Positions 46,159 to 56,897 of a DNA stretch of 64,000 bases are shown one piece after another. The notes below the pieces were generated by a model, which worked only from the letters and a program-made list of their open reading frames with translations, was not told the DNA's origin and did no database searches. Where the stretch lies: assembly GCA_946406115.1 (NCBI GenBank), contig OX291553.1, forward strand, positions 9,553,001 through 9,617,000. Reading direction: 5' to 3'. Made by a program: the position numbers and the translations under genes. Source of the stretch: Apoda limacodes (Eukaryota; Arthropoda; Insecta; Lepidoptera; Limacodidae). The number at the start of each line of letters is the position of its first letter. Position 1 is the first letter of the stretch.

Positions 46159-46309
46159 GTACCAAGTTCTATTCTTCGTAGTCACATATGCAGTCCCCAT
46201 GTTGGGAATGACGTTTTTTTACTCAGCCATTGGCAAAGTTCTTTGGGGGTCACGTTCAATTGGAGAGCTAACTCAAAGACAAGTAGATTCGATTCGTTCA
46301 AAAAGAAAG
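46159..46309 (+). CDS. TkR86C: Receptor exon 7: TM5 and intracellular loop 3
   Basis: The acceptor TTTATTTTTAG precedes it and the donor AAAG|GTAAGT follows. It encodes TM5 (YQVLFFVVTYAVPMLGMTFF, then YSAIGKVL) and loop 3 (WGSRSIGELTQRQVDSIRSK plus Arg-Lys). VLWGSRSIGE and the basic SKRK are strongly diagnostic of the tachykinin-like branch. The basic end of loop 3 is the usual G-protein contact. It ends in phase 0. The last 20 or so coding bases and the donor are the first unit of the tandem array that fills the next 440 bp. Confidence 0.95.
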
Positions 46310-46748
46310 GTAAGTGTATTTTGTGACTTTTATTCAATTAGATTCATTCAAAAAGAAAAAATCTTAATTTTGTTACTTTTTTGGACTCAATTCGTTCAAA
46401 AAGAAAGGTTAGTATAATTTGTAAACTTTCATTTGGTTCGATGTGTTCAAGAATAAACGTTGGTATACCTTTAGATAATACCATACATAACATTAATTAA
46501 CCTATATTCGCTCAAAAGCGAAGGTTATTATATTTTGTAACTTTTATTAGACTCGATTCGTTCGAATAGAAAGGATAGAACATTTTTGTGACTTTCATTT
46601 ATCTCGATTCGTTCAAAAAGAAAGGTTACATTCTGTAACTTTCATTACTCTTTTTATTTAAAGAAAATGCTTCGTACCTATGTTTTGTAAGTTTCATTAG
46701 ACTTGATTCGTTTGAATGAAGGTTAGTATATTTTGTTACTTTCATCAT
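46291..46748 (+). repeat. Tandem array of about 50 bp x 9 that begins with the exon 7 end and its splice donor
   Basis: The exonic GATTCGTTCAAAAAGAAAG at 46291-46309 recurs, with decay, at about 46341, 46389, 46440, 46505, 46555, 46606 and 46705 (weakly at 46651). Each is followed by a T-rich block ending in ACTTTCATTA-like text. The donor hexamer is GTAAGT in the exon, while the later units have GTTAGT, GTTGGT, GTTATT, GATAGA, GTTACA or GTTAGT. The functional splice site is thus unit 1 of a degenerate satellite. Confidence 0.93.
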
Positions 46749-47214
46749 ACAAAGACATAATAATATTAAAGCGTTTACCTTTCTTGAAGTCAAAGTTTTA
46801 CGACTATAATAGATGTTGACATTGCTTTTCATAATTCTTCAAGTTTAATTATTGTATTTCAGTATACAAAGACCATCTAACCAATACTTATTGCTTATGC
46901 AAGATTAAAAGGTAAAAGTGACATGTGGGTCACGACTAAGACTTTTAAGATTTTATAAAGTTGGCTAACTTTATGAGAATCCATGACGAATTTTAATAAA
47001 GTGTGTCTTCTTACTGAAAATTAAGTAAAAAAACATACTTCATTAACATTCTTCTAAAAGGATTTTGTAAGCTTTATTGTAATAAAACGAATACAAAGCT
47101 TATGCCAGATCTTTGTCCAAATAATTGTACACTTATTTGAATACACAAACATAGTGTGGCACGGGAAGTTGAACATATTGTGAAAATAAACAAATGCTCT
47201 AATACCTGTGCCTA

Positions 47215-47324
47215 ATTGTAAGCCGGTGCTTGACCTAGCTTCAAATATTTGCCTACATGTTTAAAGTCATAGGTCTAAACATGTGGGCAAATATTTGAAG
47301 CTAGGTCAAGCACCGGCTTACAAT
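47215..47324. repeat. Long hairpin: 49-bp arms with one mismatch, 12-nt loop
   Basis: The left arm (47215-47263) begins ATTGTAAGCCGGTGCTTGAC. The right arm (47276-47324) ends GTCAAGCACCGGCTTACAAT. The only mismatch is T/C at position 40 of the arm. Loop: AAGTCATAGGTC. It lies in intron 8, on the transcribed strand of the receptor. Confidence 0.95.
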
Positions 47325-47489
47325 ACTAATGGGCATGTCCAGACATTGAAGATAGATGGAAATAAGAAAAATATTGTTACATTTTAGGCTTCTTTTGCGG
47401 GTTGCTTTCCAAATTAATTTTACGTATGCTTGCCAGCCTTTGCTCGGCCCCTTTGTTGGGGCATGGCCTACCCCCATAAGCGAGATCTC

Positions 47490-47531
47490 ATTTTATGTAT
47501 ATATATATATTATTTTTATATATATATATTT
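47490..47531. repeat. Interrupted (TA)n microsatellite
   Basis: Two TATATATATA runs are separated by TTATTTT. The nearby ORFs are chance frames. Confidence 0.8.
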
Positions 47532-48171
47532 CTATTACAAGTTAATTTGAATGCTTTTAATAAGGATGAAACATATAAAAGAAAGCCCGTTTTACTGAGT
47601 TTATTTACAGAAGTCACTACAAAAACTTGAAATTAACAGCCCCTTTAACAAACAACCTAAGGGAACAAGAACTAATTCAATCTAAGATAATTAGATCTTC
47701 TTTCTCTGTTTCCTGTTTCACTTTGCAAGCAAGCTGTTCCTGTTTCACTTACACTTTTTAGTTTCTTTCAATTTTTTGCGTTCTGTACTCATTTATGATT
47801 TTTATATATTTCGGATCTTAAGGCGACGATACTAAAAAAGGTATCTTTTGTCATAAAATCAATAAAAACTGTTTGTAATTTCTTAGTTTTCGTGTATCGT
47901 CGCGAGTAGACTTAAATTAAATATTGCTATTTTATTTTTGGCAAGCAGATATTTCATAATGTTTTTCTGTAATAATAAACCAAGAAAATTTAATTTATTT
48001 TTGAAAGCTTACAATATGATTACGTTATATAGGCTTTCTTAACAAAATCAATTTAGCCTTAACGTATTGAGCTCATACTTATTAATAACGCCTGTTGATT
48101 TGGTAAAAAATAACAGTGTTGGATATTTAATATGTTTACCTAAGAATTTTCTTATTAACAAATGTAGCGTA

Positions 48172-48325
48172 CAGGGAGCTTATAAGGAACAGTCTCGAGT
48201 TTTTTGGACTATGGAATTCGAGAGAGTAATGTATGGAAGTCTGACTAACCTCTCAAAACCCGTCAATGTTCATTTTTCTCTCGAATGACAGAGGTCGCTC
48301 GAGAATGTTCTCAATAGGGTCCCAG
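48172..48325. mobile_element. Foldback MITE-like element, second copy
   Basis: AGGGAGCTTATAAGGAACAG at the left mirrors GTTCTCAATAGGGTCCC at the right. The core TATGGAAGTCTGACTAACC is shared with 20284-20451. Inner pairing (TCGAGAGAG with CTCTCGA) continues the hairpin. Confidence 0.75.
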
Positions 48326-48426
48326 GTGTATTTTTGAAATCGCGATGTTATCGTTACCTACGTGAAGAAATATAACTACAGATTTAGTTGGATGCCTAAG
48401 ATTTAAGAGAAATGAAGTGACTGACT

Positions 48427-48446
48427 ATGTGTGTGTGTGTGTGTGT
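48427..48446. repeat. (GT)n microsatellite
   Basis: Ten GT units. Confidence 0.9.
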
Positions 48447-48542
48447 TAGTATTTCAATCAATTAAGTAATGTACCTGGAGGACCGAGCTTCACTCGTTTT
48501 TTTTAACAACGCCATCTATTGTCAAGCACCTTTAATGTTGCC

Positions 48543-48592
48543 GTGTCGGTAAAAATAATAGTATAACTACTCGCCAATAGATGTCAGGAAGA
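48543..48592 (-). repeat. Short repeat shared with the 60.8-kb and 62.4-kb units
   Basis: Reversed, it matches the ACATCTATTGGCGACTGGTA and ATTTTCACCGACA parts at 60800-60842 (and again at 62397-62439). Confidence 0.65.
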
Positions 48593-48774
48593 GACATTTT
48601 GTTGAGTTTATCATTGCCTGAAAACACGGACGGAACGACGTTTTCCAAGAATGAAACCTAACTAGATAGTTTTTAATCTTCAGATTTTTTAATTGGAGAC
48701 TGTTTGGTCGCTGTGAAGTGTAGGTTATTATTAATTTTATTTTGATAAAACTAACCAAATTATTTTGTTTTCAG

Positions 48775-48971
48775 GTTGTGAAAATGTTCATATTAGTTAT
48801 AATAATCTTCGGTATCTGTTGGTTGCCATATCATTCATACTTTATCTACACCCACTTTGACGCTTCAATATTGTACAAGAAATATGTTCAACACTTATAC
48901 CTCGGTTTCTATTGGCTGGCTATGGCCAACGCAATGGTGAACCCGATTATATATTACTGGATGAATGCCAA
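48775..48971 (+). CDS. TkR86C: Receptor exon 8: TM6, extracellular loop 3 and TM7
   Basis: The acceptor TTTGTTTTCAG precedes it and the donor CCAA|GTAAGT follows. It encodes VVKMFILVIIIFGICWLPYH (TM6 with the CWLP toggle region), a loop with the conserved KKYVQHLYLG, and TM7 (FYWLAMANAMVNPIIYYWMN), with NPIIY as the class A NPxxY switch. These segments are the most strongly conserved in tachykinin-type receptors. Phase 0 in, phase 2 out, 197 nt. Confidence 0.97.
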
Positions 48972-49224
48972 GTAAGTAAAGTAAATTACAGTTTTGAAGT
49001 CGGCTTAATTTTTTTATTAACTTTTTGTTTTCTTCATCGTTTTTAATTTTAGTTGTAATTTAAACTAATTACCTGCTTATTTTTTTTGTTCATATACCTT
49101 TACTCAATTATTTTTTTGTCTTTTACATATATTTTTTAGCTTGAGCCTAACCGCATGCAAACATTGAAACAACAAGCATAATGACAGGTTTCATAATTAC
49201 GCTGGTAAGGGCCCTCTCACAGCC

Positions 49225-49415
49225 CACTAGCGCCATTAGATATCCTCAATATTCACTTAGTACAAAACGAATTTCTAAAACTCAAATGTTGGAAATATAA
49301 AGCTAGTCATAAGCTATTTTTAGAATGTTTTATATAGTTTCTAAATAATATCTGTGAGTTGTAGTTGTCATTTCTGCTAAAAACGGCCACGGCCATATCT
49401 AATGGCGGTGCTAGT
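49225..49415. repeat. Possible MITE with about 20-bp imperfect inverted ends in intron 9
   Basis: CACTAGCGCCATTAGATAT at 49225-49243 is mirrored by ATATCTAATGGCGGTGCTAGT at 49395-49415. Confidence 0.5.
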
Positions 49416-49744
49416 TAGTTGCTATATGCCCCTTAAGCCAACGACACGTTTTTCTCGTGACTGTGAAAAACGACTAAACCGATTTCGATGAAACTTTCAC
49501 TGTTCCCTTAATTGGACTATATCTGGAGTAGGCAATAACTTAAAAACAATTTTAGCATTCCGACCTATAGTTTTTGAGATATGCGCGGACAAACAGACAT
49601 ACATAGGTACATACACTAATGAAATTTATAGATTAACATATTATTAAACAAAAACTGCAATCCTGACAATATTATATAGGAACATACGGGTCGATAACCT
49701 CGATATGTACACCATGTATATGTATATGTATACGTAACCTTTTT

Positions 49745-49870
49745 TTAAAAGGGTTGGTCAAACATATTAGGCTAATATATCTAAGGTACCGAGTTCGATT
49801 CCCGGTAGAAACGAATAATAAGTGCGATTAGATTTCAATTTTACACTGGAAATGTTGAATTTTGACGTTT
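49745..49870 (+). mobile_element. SINE-like copy
   Basis: A B-box-like GAGTTCGATTCCCGG follows a decayed A-box region (GGTTGGTCAAACATATTAGG). Confidence 0.45.
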
Positions 49871-50512
49871 AGTTACGTAGACCTCGGTTAAAAAAACTAT
49901 ATTTGAATAAGTTATATTTAACTTCAATATGATTTTGAAAGAAACAAAATTAAACTAAATCTTTGAATATAATTTGCCCTCATGTATTTAGGAATCTATG
50001 TATAAATTTTTGGTACGTACCTTCGTATGGATACGTTTAGTTTAGTTTTAATATTGTTGGACACTTAAATACTGGGTGACGACGGAATTACGTCACCATC
50101 TGAAGGTGGGCGGACAACCAATACTTTAAGACCTTTAGCCGATCATTCATTCTGTCATATCAAATTAGTAGAAGACAGGCACTAATGAGCTAAGAGCGTG
50201 TTAATCTTTTTCTTCTAAAATATAAATCACACCATTTTTATATCTATAGACCTATTTCGCTTCTAAGGCCTAGAATTGGCCACCTCTACCATAAATGAAA
50301 AGCTAAGCCAACTTGTCTTATATTGCTGGCTCACAAAACGTTTTAAAAATTACCTTACTGTACTTTTTAAATCATATGTACACAACACTTTTTCACAATT
50401 ATTTTTGTGTGCATATGTACTAAGCAGAAACATATCCAAAGTACATTTTAGCGTCGTTAAGTAATTTTTTTTCATAATTCTGTTTGTAATGAGAGTAGAG
50501 TTAATCACCTGG

Positions 50513-51161
50513 CCGCGTGAAGTCTATTCAATGTAGAGTGTGCAAAAAAATGGTCAGAGTAACTAAAGGGGCGCAAGAGAAAAAAACCCGGACTATATAA
50601 TATTTTGATGATTTTTCCTTTATTTTGGTTACGGTTAGTGTGTATGTACAAATGGGCGCTCTGAAAAAAAAAATCATTTATTTGTATGAAGCCCTGAATT
50701 TTTAGAATTTTGGAATGAAAATTTGTGGTGTCCCCATAACCATATATTTTGATGATAGAAATCAATAGAGTACATCTTCGGCAGCAACGTTTGTATCGAG
50801 TACTTTTCGCTGTAACCTCTCCCAGGACCGCTGTATAAAATTGTTTTTAAACGTGGGTATGTACCTATGACAGACCGTTTTTTGACGGGTATCGATAGAA
50901 CACATTGCCAGGAATGCATCGTTTGTATGAACCATTTCTTTCTGTGTTCATTCTCTTAGTTGCTATGAACAGACAACGTAATAAAAAAAAATTCAGGGTT
51001 CCGTAACTTGCTACAAACATCGCTCGTAGAGACGCCTTCTATCGATTAAAGACATAAAAATAGTGTTAAATGGGGACACCATAAATTTTCACTAAAAATA
51101 AGTCCTAGATAATTTATGGGAACTACTTTTGCACACTCTACATTGAATAGACTTCACGCGG
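50513..51161. mobile_element. MITE of about 650 bp with long inverted ends in intron 9
   Basis: The left end CCGCGTGAAGTCTATTCAAT continues through GTAGAGTGTGCAAAA. The right end is its complement, finishing ATTGAATAGACTTCACGCGG. An inner pair (AAAATTTGTGGTGTCCCC at 50717-50735 and GGGGACACCATAAATTTT at 51072-51089) shows that the symmetry extends inward. It has no transposase frame. A target-site duplication could not be identified. Confidence 0.85.
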
Positions 51162-51689
51162 TCAACTCGACCGAATTGTAACAAGAAAATCACAACATAC
51201 CTATCAGTCAAGAAACTAGGAAGTGATAAAAGCTAATTAATTCGAATAGGAGTAATATCACGTTTATAACGTCATTTAAACGTCAGTGGTTTCGTGAAAA
51301 TGCTTTATTACAATTATGCTTCTTAATTTGAAATTAAATTTATAACAGTTATCTTCTAAATAAACTTGAATAAAAAAAAATCGATTGGTACTTAAACGTA
51401 ACAATATTTATATGTGATTTTTTTGTTACAATCAAAACGAACTTTTACCTTTAGCTCACATAGGATTCAATTTACTATAATCCGTCTATAAGAAAATAAT
51501 AAGTGCATATGATGTATAACATTACATATAAACAATAACGATATTGCAGATTTTATGGAAGCGTAACGGAATAATATCCGGAATGTTTGCTTTCGTGATG
51601 TCTATCTCCGATATCCGGCCCTAACTATAACTTAGGCGGTATTATTGAACCCTAATATTAACCTGAGATAATGATTTTTATGTTATTAG

Positions 51690-51814
51690 GTTTAGGGCGT
51701 ATTTCCGGACAGCAGTATGCGGCTGGAGAGATGCCCTTAGACGCCGGCGCAAAAGGCCGCTCCCGGACTCGCCTCCGGACTGTATATCACAGTCCGGTAG
51801 CAGATCCCGTTCAG
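51690..51814 (+). CDS. TkR86C: Receptor exon 9: helix 8 and start of the C-terminal tail
   Basis: The acceptor TATGTTATTAG precedes it. The first base completes Lys of MNAK, and the frame continues FRAYFRTAVCGWRDALRRRR, then a Pro-, Ser- and Arg-rich tail. FRxYF is the usual helix 8 after TM7, and the Cys could be palmitoylated. The donor TCAG|GTTTTT is weak beyond the GT, but the exon ends in phase 1, exactly as exon 10 requires. If the donor is skipped, translation stops at TAA 51832-51834 after six more residues, giving a 376-residue receptor. Helix 8 makes the exon itself secure. Confidence 0.88.
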
Positions 51815-52814
51815 GTTTTTACTCATTAACGTAATTATTATTTACAGTGATATCGTATTTACCTCTCTACTTTTAAGCTTTGATCATAAACATTTTTATT
51901 CGACGCATGCTTTTAGATTAACTTTTAGTTTCGGTTCCATAGGTTAGAAAATTTAGAGAGATTCTTATGATGCACCTCTTTGACGTAAATATTTTAATGC
52001 TATAATTTTGTAGTGTAAATAATCAACGCCACAAATCTTTCACTACACAAGTTCATATGTCTGCAAAAAAATCGATTTACAACTCTAAAATAAAGAAAAA
52101 AGTATTTTAGCCACTGCACACTAGCGATTTACAATGGCGTGTTTTTTTCTATTAGAAAGGGTGTATCTCAAAGTAAGTCGTATTTGAGTTCTAAAAGAAT
52201 TTCTATCGCTATATATTTTAATTAATTAAAATAGATTTCATTAATTTTACACCTAGTATGTTTTTGTTCTCTTATTCGAATAGTTTTTTGCTCTAAAAAA
52301 TAAAATAAAATTAAACAGCAAAAAATGGAAACTGAAAATGAAAAAATCTTTATAACTACTTGATGAGCTAAGTTATTAAGACTAATCAGATAAATTTATT
52401 TATTTTGGCGGTTTAATTTATTGTTTTATTTTTATTAAAAGATTTTATTTTCATTGTTTTGAGAATAGAATAAAAAAAAGATATTGTTCTGTGTACACAC
52501 CGCTGACTTTCTTTGTCACTTTTATCCTCGATATTCTAAATGCAACTCAACTGATTCCGATCCAATGGTTGACTTTTAATTTCTGAAACTTTCACCTTCA
52601 TATTCAATCTCAAACAAAATGTATGAAATTGCATATGTATGTAAATACATAATGTATTTCAGAAATTAAGGTGACAAAGATATCCCTACTACAATGAAAA
52701 ATCTTAAGTATTCGGCACAAAAGTATAAAAGAAGCCGAATAGGCCGAATACCGAATAGTAGACGAATTTTTGCTGCAAGCCTAATAATAAAAAAAAAATT
52801 ATAGATAAATATGC

Positions 52815-53080
52815 ACTTTGCGGTGGTGAAGGTCGGTCATGGCCCACCTTGTGTCCTAGGTGGCGGATGTTCAAACCCAGCGTGTACCAATGAGTCTTTT
52901 TCTTTATTACTTAAGTTCATTGATATTCACACCACTGGCTTTCAATGAAGAGAAAATATCGTGAGGGAACTTGCATACATTCGAAAAAAAAAAAAGAGTA
53001 TGAAAAGTCCACAATCCGCACTGGGCCCGCGTGTGGACTATGGCCCACACTGTTGAGGCTGATGAGAGATGCATTTTGCG
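52815..53080 (+). mobile_element. SINE/RTE-tail type repeat in intron 10
   Basis: GGATGTTCAAACCCAGCGTG resembles a B-box region, and AATATCGTGAGGGAACTTGC with GCGTGTGGACTATGGCCC resembles the body of a common lepidopteran SINE family (GTGGACTAAGGCC in relatives). Confidence 0.65.
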
Positions 53081-53839
53081 ACTATTGTAAATAGCGCTTT
53101 ATGATACTTAAACGTTTTGAATAGCTAAATGACTAAGATAAACATATCAGTAACACAGTTGGTATGAAAATTATATGTTTGAAAAGCAAATTTAGTTTTA
53201 TTTATTATTTAAGATCTGTCTACTTATTTTGCAATAACCTGTGCGCTGTATAAACTCTAAACTGTTATCTTTGAAGACCTGTGATTTTTAGTTATAAACC
53301 TTAAAAAAACACTACATACCTACTTTTCTATACAGTGCATAATTCGGTTTTGAAAGTTTGATGACCAAAGTAAGTCTTAAGACTTAAGACAAAGTATTTT
53401 TATACCTATTTAAACAAATTAAAACGTGGCGTGCAATTCTTTTAACTTGTGTCCAGTTCAAATTGGCTTCAGGATCAATTCAGTTTATTGCAAATTAAAA
53501 AGTTCTAAAGAATTATAAAGCTTTATTAAACAAACCAATTAGAAGATAAATTGCTTTATTATACTTTTTTAGAATCAAAAATAAAGTAAAATTCTTTATC
53601 ACAACTACAAATCTTCATTTAATTTTAGACTATAACAATTAACATTTGTATAGTTAAGATAGGAAACATCATTTCAATTACGATGTAATAATAGTTAATT
53701 CAACGAATGCTCCATTTTATTGTACTAGGCATATTTTATTTCCCATTACAATAAAATAGTCTTTCTGAAAGTCTATCTGAGGTTTTATTATTTTCTTTAT
53801 GTTTTAATCAACTTGCTTTTAATAAACTCAATTCATTTA

Positions 53840-54110
53840 GTGGCGGTTTCGTGGCTTAATAGGTAATGAACCAAATAGCTAAACTAAGGGGCGTGGGTTT
53901 GATTCCCCCACAGCTAAATCATTTATGTGATGATCATTTGTGTTTGTCTTGATAAGCGGTATCTTCTATGTACATCGTGTATGTAATTAAAAAAGGATAT
54001 ATATTTATATATATATATATATATATGTATTTGTATCCTTTACCTGGTATCCATAGTACAAGCTTTGCTTAGTTTGGGACCAAATGGCACTATTTGTAAT
54101 ATGCATTTTT
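53840..54110 (+). mobile_element. tRNA-derived SINE copy with (AT)n
   Basis: The A-box-like GTGGCTTAATAGGTAATG and B-box-like GGGTTTGATTCCCCC are followed by the body shared with 10785-11012 and, after an AT microsatellite (about 53997-54030), the CATAGTACAAGCTTTGCTTA tail. Confidence 0.72.
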
Positions 54111-54685
54111 TTTTTTGCATGTGCAAAGAAAATTTATGCACCCTTAACTAGCTGCAGTTTTTAAAACAAGATTCGAGGTATTTGGGTCTGTTTATGTTTA
54201 CCTGTACGAGTTCGACAATAGGTGTTGTCAACTCAAAATCAAACTCAAATCAAACTTTATTTTAATAGGTTTCTAAGAACACTTTTGAATCGTCAATACA
54301 ATGTAAACAATGTTAATTTCTGCCAAAAAGAGCTTGCAAGAAGTTCCATTTAAAGTAGTAATACAATACTTTGATGATTAGATAAAGAGTATACAATATG
54401 TACCAAAACAAAAATAGGTAATAAAAAATAAGTAAGCAAGCTACTAAAAAAAAAGTCAGACATGTCAATTTTTTCTTTGTTTTTATGTAGCATAGGGGGC
54501 GCACCATGTGAAGCGTCAAGTATCGTTAATCGAGTGAAGGAATTTAGATATTAAAGAGAATTCCGATATCTAATAGTACTAGTGGCATTAGCGCCATCAT
54601 AATTATATTTTTGCACAATCATATGTACATACATATATTTACATATACTTAAAATTATCCATACTATCCATGAATATAATATAAT

Positions 54686-54890
54686 AATAAATATTATAAA
54701 TGCGAAAGTAAATCTGTCTGTTACCTTTTCACGGTGAAACCGCTGTACCGATCAAGATGAAATTTGGCATGCAGATAGTTTTGAGTCCCGGAAAAGGACA
54801 TAAGCTTCTTGAAAACGTCAAGTATTATTCGTTTAGTAATTGAGGAGTTGCCGTTGAAATCCTACACCGATGAACGAATACTAAGAATAC
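54686..54890 (+). mobile_element. Helitron-like (Lep1-type) truncated copy in intron 10
   Basis: It starts TATTATAAATGCGAAAGTAA and shares GATGAAATTTGGCATGCAGA and TTGCCGTTGAAATCCTA with the copy at 2811-3046. The CTAGT end is missing. Confidence 0.7.
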
Positions 54891-55040
54891 AAAGAAGTTT
54901 GCAAGAGCAGACCTGCCTCCACAGCGGCACCCGTTCACAAGTATGACACATGAATCAGCCATCGCTTCGCTCAACCATGTTTTCCTAACGACCCGACGCA
55001 CATGCCACCACCGTAGAGACTTTGAGAGAGCATGACACAC
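54891..55040 (-). pseudogene. Possible short LINE fragment
   Basis: A minus-strand frame contains GCRCGGRSALA, resembling the GTRGGRSALAKK linker in the LINE copy at 1382-1500. Homology outside that is poor. Confidence 0.3.
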
Positions 55041-56332
55041 TCAAGCAACTCCAATAAAACTTCGATTGTATTAGTTACAATGTGTGTAGTAAAGGAACAA
55101 AATATAAATCCGATTCATATTGAGATTTACACACACAAGTTTACATTTAACATTATAGGGCGAACACACGTACTCCAAACTTAAAACTGATTAATATTAA
55201 AACACGGTGTATCAAAAATTGATACTAATAAAAAAAATACACATATATGTATAAACTTACATAGGTACAAGTATAATAATATAATAAATATAATATCAAT
55301 AACCCGCTGCAATCCACCATCGGCCGCCCAGCGCCAGAGAGGTTCCAAACGCGAGAGGGCGCATCACACAAACGTGCACACATACCCATATGCATACACA
55401 TACCTACAGAAGTTGTATATCATGAAGTAGCCCAGCTCCCACACGACAGTCCGGCAACAGAGCACACTATTTAACGTACTGTCACTTCGGAAACAAGCCT
55501 AAGCGAAGAAGAAGTGACAAGAAACTTCCCGGGTGTACACCTGTTACCATCAATCACGCAGGAACCAGGCCAACCGAATATACAAAATCTATGAAAATAT
55601 GTGTAAGCACACATACATGTACACGTCTATGCGCCACACCCACGCCCCTCCAGAACCCCCCCAGCACCAAGTAGCCAACGGTGAATCACTGTCCATGGTG
55701 CATCCCCTGATCGTAATGTGTCATTAATTATCAACTACATAAGTCATAGATGGATGTCCAGTATTGGGCGCATACCATTAATTACAACATTTTAAGTGCT
55801 GCATTATGGGAGTATACATTTTTACGACTGTTATTCAAACATTAGGCCAGTTATTCAGATTGTAATTATTCAGTAAATTTTAAAAAGTAAATTATCCATG
55901 CTGTAAAATTATTCTGTAAGTCAGTTAATAAATAAACCAGCAGTTGTATTGTTTTTTGATGGTAGGTAAATGAGTATAGCAGTAAAACATAAACAATATA
56001 GTCAAAAGTAGTTAGGTAGTTAATTATTTAATTTTATAGTCTTAGCAAAAATATTCCCAAACAGCCTCATGAATACACAAATAACCAGTAAATGGGCAGA
56101 TTAATAAAAAGTCTAGAAGATCTTGGCGTGCGGTAAAAGTTGGTAAAATACGCTCCGTGTTTCCTTGGTATTGCCTATAGTTCTACAACTATTAAAGATG
56201 TTTCATTTAATGTTGCTAAGTTTATAATTCATTTTGATATGCGTAATGAGCCTTCCGTACTTATCACTATATTAACTGTTTTTTTTTTTTTACAACTTTT
56301 ATATAATCCCATCAAAGTTTGCGTATCTACAG
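55041..56332. other. Intron 10 remainder, with a C-rich block at about 55300-55730
   Basis: The block is much richer in C than the surroundings (for example CCACACCCACGCCCCTCCAG) and contains a 64-codon frame with no family motif. It may be the inside of a retroelement. The rest is AT-rich and unassigned. Confidence 0.35.
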
Positions 56333-56473
56333 GTGTAGAAGAACGCAGAGGCTTAGGCGAAAATGTACCGAGAGGATGGCCGCGCTCGTTGTGTCAGGTG
56401 CCCGACCCGCCGTTGCAGAGACCACCTTTGCCTGCTAGCTGTCCGCGGTGCCCACATCGGACTTACTACGATG
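56333..56473 (+). CDS. TkR86C: Receptor exon 10: Pro-rich C-terminal tail
   Basis: The acceptor GCGTATCTACAG precedes it and the donor GATG|GTAAAT follows. The 141-nt exon encodes VEERRGLGENVPRGWPRSLC, then a Pro-rich stretch (PDPPLQRPPLP) and CPRCPHRTYYD. It starts in phase 1, matching the end of exon 9, and ends in phase 1, matching exon 11. It is GC-rich like exon 9. Tail sequences are poorly conserved, so homology gives no help. The evidence is splice signals, phase and composition. If the intron is retained, translation ends at TAG 56497-56499. Confidence 0.6.
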
Positions 56474-56770
56474 GTAAATACTTTCTAATAAACACTTAGT
56501 ATGGCAATGGGAATTACTTTTTATATCAATGGTAAACACTTATTATTGCAATGGTAATAATTTATTACATCAATGACAAAACTTATTATCTCAATTGTTA
56601 TTACTTATTATATCAGTGATAATACTTATTATCTCAATGTTAATTACTTATAACATCAATAGTAAACACTTATTATCTCAATGGTAATTACTTATTATAT
56701 CAATGGTAATACTTATCATCTTAATGGTAATTAAATTATATCAATGGAAAACCCTTATTATTTAAATCGT
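56471..56770 (+). repeat. Tandem array of about 22 bp x 12 beginning at the exon 10 splice donor
   Basis: Units of the form ATGGTAAACACTTATTATCT start near 56507, 56529, 56551, 56573, 56594, 56616, 56638, 56659, 56681, 56703, 56724 and 56744 (spacing 20-22). The exon-intron boundary itself, ATG|GTAAATACTT at 56471-56482, is a match to the unit. Several copies keep ATGGTAA and so look like extra donors. Confidence 0.93.
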
Positions 56771-56897
56771 AAATAAATTATTGTTGGTGGTATCAGTGTT
56801 TGCCTTGTGTTCTGAGGGGTGAAGGTTCGAACCCAATGTTATATATGTTATGTATGTACCTACTAAAATTATTCTAATTTCTTTTCGTTTGTTTCAG

